The notes under the pieces: generated by a model
What the model was told of the DNA's origin: nothing
Database searches by the model: none
The model's input: the letters and a program-made list of their open reading frames with translations, nothing else
Position numbers and translations under genes: made by a program
Origin: Kappaphycus alvarezii
Lineage: Eukaryota; Rhodophyta; Florideophyceae; Gigartinales; Solieriaceae
DNA length: 64,000 nt
Assembly (NCBI GenBank): GCA_002205965.3
Contig: NADL03000598.1
Coordinates: 186,001-250,000, forward strand
Direction of reading: 5' to 3'
In this document: piece by piece, positions 55,345-64,000 of the stretch
Position numbering within the stretch: position 1 is the first letter of the stretch
Layout: each line of letters begins with the position of its first letter

Positions 55345-56404
55345 ATGTCATCAGCAACGCTCTCCCGGCAAACGCAGTCCATCCTGCGTGTCGCCCCTGC
55401 TCAACCATCCACGCTTGCCGCGCGTGCATCCAAACGGGTTACTTTTGCAGATCAAGTCACCAGAATGTCCTATTCCCTCCCGCCATCAGCTTCCTCTCCC
55501 GAATCATCTGCCTCATTGGCTCATTCCTATCATTCTCAATCTTCAACTTATGCGCCCCAGAATCAACAACAACAACCTGAGAGAGGAACCGCGCTCTTGG
55601 TAGATGGTTTGGTGAAAGGTCGCACGATATCGGCTAGTTTTATGAGGGGGATGTGGATAGCGAGAGGGAAGGTGTGGAGGGGGAAGGGGACGGAGTGTTC
55701 AGTGGTATCAGGGACGCTAGTCAAGGCGACAGGAGAAGAAAAGGAGAAAGGGTAAAGAGAAAATCGGAAAAGAGGGAATCAGACAGGTGTGCTAGATGTA
55801 GGAGAAAGGCCTTCAAGACGGGGGATCCGAGAAAGCCCACGAAAAGGGGCCCCGATAAGAGAGATGGAGGCATGGAGCGTGTGGAGAGAGTGGCACGGGA
55901 AAAGAGGAGATGGGAGAACGGTGTCATCAAAACGCGAGGGGGAAGAGAGGTACGTAAGAGGGACCGGGCGGTCAACGGCCCGCGCGTCAAAAAGTTGCGA
56001 CAGCTCAAACGGGGCGGTGTTTTAGCTCGAGCAAGAAAGTATGTTGGCAAGGTATGCAGGTTAGAACGGGGGGGTGGTCTGGTGGAATGCTGGAAGGCGT
56101 GGATCCCAGGATTTTACTCAAAATGTACTTGGTGTGTAGACAGAGGGAAGGTAAAGGGAAAAGAGGGCTGGAGGGCAAGTTAAGACGGAGAATGGTCGAG
56201 GAGGACAGGGAAATGAGACGACTGGGCTGGGCTGGAGGTGGGAAGAAGAGGAGGCGGATGCTGTGTCGCTTTGTTCAAGATGAGTTGGGTCTGCCAACTG
56301 TAACCCCGACAGAGGCGGGTCGACTCGCTCTCATTGCAGTCATGAAACGGGCGGACAGGGTCGGAGGCCGCACAGGAGATGCTGTCAGTCGCTACTATTC
56401 GTGA
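55345..56404 (+). CDS. Putative spliced gene of unknown function, basic protein
   Basis: Three collinear frames join with two GT-AG introns: exon 1 55345-55599, intron 55600-55637 (38 bp, GTAGATGG...GGCTAG), exon 2 55638-55949, intron 55950-56059 (110 bp, AG|GTACGTAAG...TATGCAG|G), exon 3 56060-56404. Phases agree and the product would be 303 residues. Exon 1 starts MSSATLSRQTQSILRVAPAQ and is Ser/Gln-rich with KRVTFADQV. Exon 2 is strongly basic with a CARCRR pair of cysteines. Exon 3 has VDPRILLKMYLVCRQREGKG and ends with a well-structured FVQDELGLPTVTPTEAGRLA segment. Nuclear location is likely from charge. The 38-bp intron is very short, so a frameshift is the alternative. No known family recognised. 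Confidence 0.45.
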
Positions 56405-59400
56405 CTTGCTTGTTCGGTCTGACAGTTGTTGAGTGCGTGGAGCGGTGCGTAGGAAAAGCTTGTGGATTACTTTTTTGTGGATATAGTGTAAACCTGTGTT
56501 GTGAAACTGCGATATGGTGGAGTGGCTGAATAACGGTTTACAGCAGGTCGTGATGTCAACTGCAAATGATAAAGCTTATACGGGTTACTTTCTGAGATAG
56601 AGCACAATAGAATCATGGAGCATGACATGCAACAGTGCACACATGACTTTCAACTCGCTGTTTCTGTACGGGACGTGCAGCCGAATCCCGAGGAGGTGAA
56701 GCAAGTCGGTTGGAATGTATTGAGGTGTGTCACTCTATTGCCTCTTACTGAATATTCTCAGGTTTAATTGCCCAGCAAAATCCCTACTTCTCGAGGGTGA
56801 TATTGATTCTTTTGCAAAGGCATGCCGCAGTAGTGGTCTCGTCTAACACGCCCTGTCTGTTGTCTGGTCTCCCCGGATCTCCTTAAATACAATGAAGACG
56901 CCTGCCATCCACTTCGTTGCACAACAACCTCCAAAAGTCCTCCGGTTTTCAGGCCGCGTGAATCTCACAGTAAGCGCTCCCCCAATTTTCCCCGCTTCAC
57001 AGTACCGTCATTATTTGCTGCAATTCAAAATATGTGTCGTGCAGGATGAATGTTGCAGAGAGGACTACCGAATAAGGTAGTTTTAGCCCGGTGTCCGAGG
57101 TAATTACATAATTACCGTAATGAGAGCGTCTTCATCCGGAGCACCAAGCGACCATTGTTAGGGTCCGTTGTAAGTGATGCAAATCCTATGGGGACGACGT
57201 TAGTCATGCATTCACCCCTTTGCGTCCTCCCAGTCTTCCTGTGTTCGGTCATGTTCTAGTGGCCACATTTCTCTTCCCTGTGTTGCCTGTTGCAGCAATA
57301 AGGGAGGCGATGCTTAGTTATTGAGCATTTCATTTTATTACCGCCCGACAAGGGACCAAAGAACCAATTGTGCAGGAGAGGTCATTGATGCTTTTTGATC
57401 TGCCTCTTGATCCTCAGGTCTTCGGCGGCCCAGAATTCTCGCTCGGTCGTTTCTTTCGTCGGTGGAAAGAGCTCGCGAAAAGTTCGATATATGAGACAAA
57501 ACAAACTCCCAGTTGAAACATGGGGTCCTACCGAAGCTACGCGCTGTTATTTTGAGCGATACCGCGCGTCTGCAATTCCTTAAGAATTATATAAACAGGA
57601 GAAAATCCAGTACTGCCATTATGCTCCCAACTGCAATGAAATGTCCTATTGATATCGTTTCAGTAGAAGGCTAGAGATTCACACGGCACCTTCTCAAGTT
57701 AGAAGTTGTTCCGGTTTAAAAATCTGCGTTCCGCTCAAAGCTTGTCCAGGCGAGGACCCAATTCGTCCATTAGCAATTTAATTTCAATAATTTTGGACAG
57801 TCCATTAACTGGATTGGCATACCTATGTAAACTAATCAGGCTGGTTTCCGCACCATCTACATAATTCAGGACGATAAAATATCGATCACGTCATTTCTCT
57901 ACCACTTCCCAGCTTATAGTAGAATCAAAGAGAATCTTTTAATAGATGATAGGAATATATAGGCGAGTATGAGATTCCCAGGACCAATTGTCCCAGGATG
58001 GAGGTGCAGCAAGCGAAAAAAATGCTACCCCAGAATTTGTGTTGGAACCAAAAGGGATGGATAAGAACAGGACGTCTAGGGGCTACAAGTGGATCTAAAA
58101 CGAGTAGATTTTACCACTCATACTCAGTGAATAACATAAATGAAAACCTATTTTAATCAAACGTTTTGATCAACTTCGCAAATATGTGCCAACTTGCTTC
58201 TCATATCCGAAAGAAGCTATTTATTAAGCTCGTATGTAGTTTTCATCTTAAACTGAAGTCCCAAATATATGTACTTAATACCACACGATGCATTCAAAAG
58301 AACCTTGTGGACGAGAAATTTTACTGGTGGATATTTCAAGATAAATATCTGGATAACCTCCTTACAGTCACCACCTCCTAGATAAGAAACAGATAAATCC
58401 TGCTCCAAAAAATACCCTCGATGGTCACCATTGAGGTTTATAATCCTCAACGATATCTAAATATTCCATATTATCATGATACCAATACGCCCCTCTATTA
58501 CCAACAGAGGGGTCCTTGGTTACGATGAAACTTTCGCTCTCAATTTTTCCTCTATACCCACGGAAATTTTCCCATATTTGCACTGCAACAGTCCCCATGG
58601 GAATAAACAGTCCTCCTCTTCTTCGGAGCTTTCCACATCTCATCCTCCTCAGCCTTCTCCGAAATTTTAATACAGCCTTTTCCCGTGAACATTCCTTATT
58701 TAACCTGTTGAGCTATGGTAGCCCGTTGTACCATTATTCATCAAGAACAGACAGTTAATGCGGCCAGGGGCCATGGTTGATTTTTAGATAGATCAGAATG
58801 AGCGGATGTTTTTCATACTGATGCAAAAGTATGGGTTTGTACGACTTAACTGATAGCTAGATTAATGATAGGGGTGATGCTTCACGACAATGCTATAGCG
58901 TTTTAAATAGGGACACATCATCTATATTTTTCACGGATGCGTTCGGATTAAAACATTTGAGGCCATAATGTGGTTATAATTTGCACAAATTTGTGGCCAT
59001 GAGGTACAAATATAAATGAATACATGATAGAAGTGAACTTGGAGGACAATAGGATGAAGAATTAAAAAAGTGCGTTCTGAAAAGAAAAAAAGCCTTTCAA
59101 CATAAAATAATAGTAGAGCAGCACAGTGAATTTGGTGTTTGTGAAGGGAAAGAATTCGAGGGTTAAGTTTTCAAAAAGTAAAGGGGAATAGCTTCTATTT
59201 TTCTTTACAAAGGTTGCAGATGTCACTGGTGGAATAGCGTTTGTAGAGGGTAAATATTCGTCGAGGATGACTTTATTTTCGACAATCGTTAAGTCAATAA
59301 AGAGGAAAATTCTTACAAGGTAGCATCTCAATATCTATTTCCATGACCATTGATTGATCTAGAACTCATCGTTCCTAGTGATTGTAAAGTAAAGGACAAA

Positions 59401-62400
59401 GAGTTTTGAATTTCAACTCAGGAAGTAGACATTGTGCTCTTTTCTTCCGTTATTCTAGTGCTAAGATTATGAAAATGAATTTAGATCAAGTAAAAACGGC
59501 TGCCTTATTCCTCAGGGAATCGTTCTTGTGAACATATCTCCGATAAGATTGCAATACTTGTCGTAGAAGCAACATTATCAGTCTCAACCCATAACTAACG
59601 ATTAAAATATCTCGAGGCCACTTTTGAAGAGTGCGCAATTTCTTATCCTATGGGTAAAGTTCTTGGCTCTAGTCTGCCTAGCAAGAGATTACTTTTCTTT
59701 CCTAGTTATGTTTACTCACTCCACCTCTTTACGTAAGCGACGTAAGAAGTCCTATTCCACCTGTGGGTATTCCCCAACGAAAATATTTTCGGAATCACAC
59801 AGATCATCCATGAAATTCCTCTCTCCATCGTAGTGCCACATAAAAATGTCGTCAACGAGCGAGCTACATCTGCTCTACTCCGTCTCTATGTCTATTAAAA
59901 TCCAACTGAAGCTGGTGAAAGGGGGCATTACCGGTTAAGGAGGCTGAGATGCGGGACTTACGAAATGATGGCGCTGGGACACAGCGAGGGAGGCAGTCTG
60001 CGCGCTAAGAGAGGAGTAATTGAGACGATAGTAGTGGTTTTCAGGAATATAGGGGGAAAAATGACATTAAAGTGTAGCTGCATCTCTTCAAAAATTTAAA
60101 GGAGCCCCTAACGTAGACAATATTGCATAGTATAGTTATGGTAGCAAAAGAAAGTGAGCGATGAGAAGGGACTGAAGAAAAACGAGTATGAAAAGAAATG
60201 ACAGTTACTTAATATAATTTTACCTTTCAGCTAACTGACTAAAATAATTTCTTAGATCTGAGGGTTATATCTGACTTAATAACTACTCAAGCTTCCACTT
60301 TTGGTTGTCTCCCATCTTAGTTTCTTTATTTTGTATGACGCACTTCACTCATCCTATACAGACTCTGCGGCTCTCCTTAGAGTCTCAATGACACATAGTA
60401 AATGTCATCAATCGCAAACGTCAATTCTATTGAAAGGGGCGAACAGGGAGAAGATAATTTCAACATAAATATGCGGCACTACTTTTCGCAGGCATGATGT
60501 TTTATTCATTTATATCATTTAAAAGCAGAAACTTTCAACATTGTCCGTCGATAAAATTATAGATTTGCTTCAATAAAGTTCCATGATGGGAGGGATTGGG
60601 GTAAATTACCAATTAAATTTGTAGGACGGATAATTCCGTAAGTGACAGTATGTATGAAGTGGTTTATATAAATTTTATCTATAATCAAGCTCCCACAGAA
60701 GGATGAACGTTTTGGAAGCACTAGTAAAAATTATGTCTGATACAATTTTTTCTTATTCGATAACATGCATTCCTACTTAAAATCGGATTTTGTCCTTCAC
60801 ATTGTACATAATCAAATACTACAAATATCATATATTTAAAATTGCGCGAAAAATTGCTGTCACTATGGAATGAGATGCTCATATGTATATGAAAAAAGTG
60901 CCGTTACGCCACACACACAGGTCTTCTTCGTGTATTTTCGACCTCATCGAACAGAAAGTAATACCTTCGAATAATTTGGGGGATTACTTGTGACTTAATT
61001 ACTGGGTTTTCACATTAAATATGTACGCCCTCCCTTCCACCTTCTGGTAGATTGGACTGCCATCCACAGCTTTCGACGCATTGTACGGTTTCGCAATTGG
61101 CTTCACAATGATAAGATATCTACGCTCCGGTACAAATTTACTGGATACCAACCCACATATCTACCACAGTAAAATAACCCCCATTTACGGCAAATACGTA
61201 CGTGATGAAAATTTTGACACATGTTTGCAAGATGCGCATATATTTTCAAGTTCTGCATAAAACCATTAAGGAACATGGTGTTCATGCATACGTAAACGGG
61301 ATAGAAAATTCTTTTTGCTATATATTTAAAATATGACACCAAATGAATAATCCTCCAGCTTTTGATACACTCAAAGATTCTACCACAAGTATCAAAACTT
61401 CGTAATTAGCTATTAAAGAAGTCACAAAGGCTATTTTGGAAGTCCAGAAAGGATACACATACCTTGCAAGTAGACAAAGGATATTTTGTGAATATCTATG
61501 GTACAGAGACCGCCATTATCCCTTTTATACCTCCAAGGCAGGTATTTTCATACATCAAACAATCATTCTATTAATTGATGGTCAGTGACCCAATATTATT
61601 GATTTGTTAAAATTCTTTCCCTATCTACTGGAAGATTCATAAAAGACTTCAAATATATCGAAAATTAACCACATTTTTCGTGAGATGCTCCATAAAATTT
61701 GATACTAGTACGAATTGTAGTTACATTAGTATGGTTATTATTGGGCAAAAAAGTCTTGATACGTTGATATCTGGTGTAAATTATACAATCATCTCAACTG
61801 AAAGTGCAAAATGCCTCCAATTTTTGGACGACCCCATGTGAAAACTTCATATTTCCTGTTACATGGAATACTCTCGAGCGAATAGGTGGCCAGAGACTAG
61901 AAGTAAACCTTCACTCAGCTGAATTAATTCAAAAATAAGACTAAGACTGTGAAGTGGCCGTCTTTGAATTTATGTGAGAGGCCTTCTTTTGAAAGAATAA
62001 TCTTTTAAAATACGACCGTACAGTTCCTAGTCTTTTATGAAGTCAACCAAGGAAAATAAACACATGACATACATCTTCTTGAACTGAAATTAGCTCCTCT
62101 TTGGACGTCTATGTGCTTATATAACGTCTTCAATATGATCTATTTGTGCCATTGAACTTATTATATTCCCATATGTAGTACGCTAGGGACTGATAATCTC
62201 ACACATCTCGTTAAAGAGAATAGCTCTAACGACATGCTTATTATAAGTTGCAGCACATCCAAGCGGCTCTTTCTGCTCGAGTTTGTGGGTGAAAAACTAA
62301 AAAATTACCATAACACAAGTCACCAAAAGATATCAACAGTCCTCTTGATAACAGAACTACAAGGTGGCATTTCTGAAAATTTCTGTATTTTAAATATTCC

Positions 62401-62686
62401 TTGATCTCGATAAGACGGTTTGGTGCCAGAAATTAACACCCAACAAATACTTAATCAAGGACGAGAAGCTTTTTGGTCAAAAATGGACCTTGAATAATGC
62501 AAGCCCATGAGTTCTTGATGAGCCGTTTTAGCTTTCAAGTAGTCTTAATGGTTTGAAAATTTATAATAAAAATATGCCATTGAGACAAATAAAAATTATT
62601 CTTCGATTCAGATTGTGCATACAAACAAAAATATTTGCGTTAAGATTACCATATACCGTCACAATATATATGTAGTATATGAACTA
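56405..62686. other. AT-rich, gene-free block
   Basis: No frame with a recognisable domain. One minus-strand stretch (57738-57890 with a TGA just upstream at 57891-57893) reads RDRYFIVLNYVDGAETSLIS, then NGLSKIIEIKLLMDELGPRL, probably an old gag or other coding scrap, preceded by ISWEVVEK. No TACTGTACAGTA palindromes. The rest shows nothing I can support. Confidence 0.45.
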
Positions 62687-62708
62687 CTGCACTGTACAGT
62701 ACTGTATT
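62687..62708. repeat. TACTGTACAGTA palindrome just downstream of the trypsin-like gene
   Basis: CACTGTACAGTACTGTATTA, starting about 10 bases after the TGA of the minus-strand gene at 62718, so in its 3' flank. Confidence 0.6.
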
Positions 62709-62717
62709 ACGGCTGCT

Positions 62718-63999
62718 TCACACAGCCACCGCGATCACGATAGCCACTGCTGCCACCCCTGCGCTCCCAACGCTTGCAGAAATGACTACCCACAACCATC
62801 CCTCACTCCGCCCTTTCAGCTCAGCCCGACCAAACTCAACCTCCTGCGCAATGACTCCCTTCGAAAAATCCACCCCCTTACTTTGCAACCACGCCGCTCT
62901 CTCCCCCACCCGAGCAAACACCCACGCCCTCTCATCCATCCCACACTTTCTAGACACTGCCACCGCGATTCCCACCAACACCGCCTCCCCTCTGCTCCCC
63001 ACCAGCACCAACGCCCCTCCCTCGTCCCCATGACACAACTGGCACGGCCCTCCTCCCCCGCCCTTTGCGCACAGAACACTCCATCTTTCGCCTCGAGCGA
63101 CGCACCGCACCTGCCTGCATTCAAGGTTTCTACGTTTAGCCCTATTCTTCCCCCCGGCCCGCGGTTGCAAACCCTGCCCCTCTCCCCACCGCCGACGTCC
63201 TCGGAATCCCCATCTCCGTGTTGATCCGAATTCCACTTCCTCGCCCCACCCCTGCCCCTATTCTCACCGCCGCAATCCCGCGATCCCCGCCCCGCGTACG
63301 CACTGCCTCGACAACTGTTGGCACGCTCTGCTCCGCGCCGACCCATGCCGTCCATCCAGGTTGCACTCCACATCGTCCCGTGGTTAGCACCCATCTCTGT
63401 GACAGTACCACCCCAGAGCATTTGAGCTCTGCTACACTCGTGTTTGTAAACCCTACCATTGCTTTCCTCATCACCTCGTCTAACTGCCTCCCCCCGACCA
63501 ACGTGGACAATGGATCGCATTCTCCGCCATCCTCAACCTGAGCATCTTCTACTGTCACTTGAACTGGTTTCTGCGATGGTGTTGGTCCCTGCGTTCTTTC
63601 CGGAAGACTTGGCGGAAGCGCTCCAGTTGGCGGCCTGGTTTCGCCCGGAACCGGACTGGGTGATGGTGTCATGGCAATTCCGGTAGGGCCTGGTGAAGGG
63701 GTGATCTCGACTTGGCCGCGTGCTCCGGACCACCACACCTGTTGTATTTGCTCCGCCTCGTCGAATTGAGCCCCTTGGTCTCGCAGCCATTGTTTCAATC
63801 CACCAACCATCATGTAAATGCCAGGAAATCCCGGAAATGCACAACGAAACCCTGCAGTCACCAACGCGATAACTACCGGCCGCCCCTCCGGGTCATACTG
63901 AAACAACGGCCCGCCCGAATCGCCCTGACACGAATCACACCCTCCCTCAGGATAGCCTGCACAAATTCTATTGTCAGGCAGGCCTGGATAGGCGGCGGT
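62718..63999 (-). CDS. Tandem trypsin-like (S1) protein, 5' part outside the window, frameshift at 63150
   Basis: Open from the right edge on the minus strand. First domain (C-terminal part): NRICAGYPEGGCDSCQGDSG, GPLF with the catalytic serine, then VTAGFRCAFPGFPGIYMMVG. A Pro/Ser/Thr-rich linker of about 60 residues follows. The second domain starts LVGGRQLDEV, has KCSGVVLSQRWVLTTGRC where TAAHC is normal (H to R), and RGIAAVRI where DIAL is normal (D to G). The frame then stops at 63142. One frame over it resumes as RCVARGERWSVLCAKGG, CQLCHGDEGGALVLV where GDSGGP is normal (S to E), ERAWVFARVGERAAWLQ, and a hydrophobic C-terminus (ISASVGSAGVAAVAIVIAVA) that could be a membrane anchor. A run of six C at 63150-63155 explains the shift as an indel or sequence error. 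TGA at 62718. Confidence 0.8.
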
Positions 64000-64000
64000 A

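Noticed and set aside
41800-62686. AT-rich blocks as inserted organelle DNA
   Set aside because: No plastid or mitochondrial gene, rRNA or tRNA could be recognised in them; high AT alone is not enough.
63142-63236. An intron explaining the frame change in the trypsin-like gene
   Set aside because: No good GT donor in the right phase was found, while a one-base change in the C6 run gives a continuous trypsin-like sequence.
1-64000. tRNA genes and CRISPR arrays
   Set aside because: A visual scan for tRNA B-box sequences with a matching acceptor stem and for regularly spaced short repeats found none.

Overview
This window is nuclear DNA of a eukaryote that is gene-poor and dominated by transposable elements. 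I see LTR retrotransposons of the Copia and Ty3/gypsy types, a reverse transcriptase element ending in a zinc finger plus endonuclease-like domain, a PIF/Harbinger-type DNA transposon, and only two recognisable host genes (a RING-H2 membrane protein and a trypsin-family protein). No rRNA, tRNA, CRISPR array or bacterial operon was found. Short, intron-poor genes scattered among decayed Copia, gypsy and Harbinger copies would suit a red alga (Florideophyceae), but an oomycete, a fungus or another protist cannot be excluded from the sequence alone.

Layout. 1-1060: relic of a Copia gag running off the left edge. 1577-6637: a structurally complete Copia element on the minus strand, with 277-bp LTRs, a half-tRNA primer site and a 5-bp target duplication, but a broken reading frame. 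6.7-14.6 kb: non-coding DNA with dispersed repeats, a 470-bp tandem duplication and small hairpins. 14.65-19.13 kb: GC-rich reverse transcriptase element, plus strand, frameshifted. 19.36-19.72 kb: the C-terminal scrap of a second such element, minus strand. 20-23.6 kb: repeats and one doubtful spliced gene. 24.64-28.66 kb: decayed Ty3/gypsy element, minus strand. 30.46-34.37 kb: decayed Copia element, plus strand. 36.78-37.13 kb: relic of an unidentified gene. 38.31-39.04 kb: RING-H2 gene. 40.47-41.10 kb: relic of a Harbinger-type accessory gene. 41.8-49.7 kb: AT-rich, essentially gene-free. 49.99-52.35 kb: Harbinger-type element with two convergent broken genes. 55.35-56.40 kb: a probable spliced host gene with a TATA box. 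56.4-62.7 kb: AT-rich, gene-free. 62.72-64.0 kb: tandem trypsin-like gene, running off the right edge.

How it fits together. The two recognisable host genes do not form a pathway. The elements are mostly dead: stops and frameshifts break almost every pol or transposase frame, and many stops are compatible with C-to-T (or complementary G-to-A) transitions. Two short dispersed repeat families (called A and B here) and a palindromic TACTGTACAGTA-type word recur in the unique-looking DNA between elements. The most unusual host feature is the right-edge gene: one catalytically complete-looking trypsin C-terminus followed by a second trypsin-like domain in which all three catalytic residues appear replaced.
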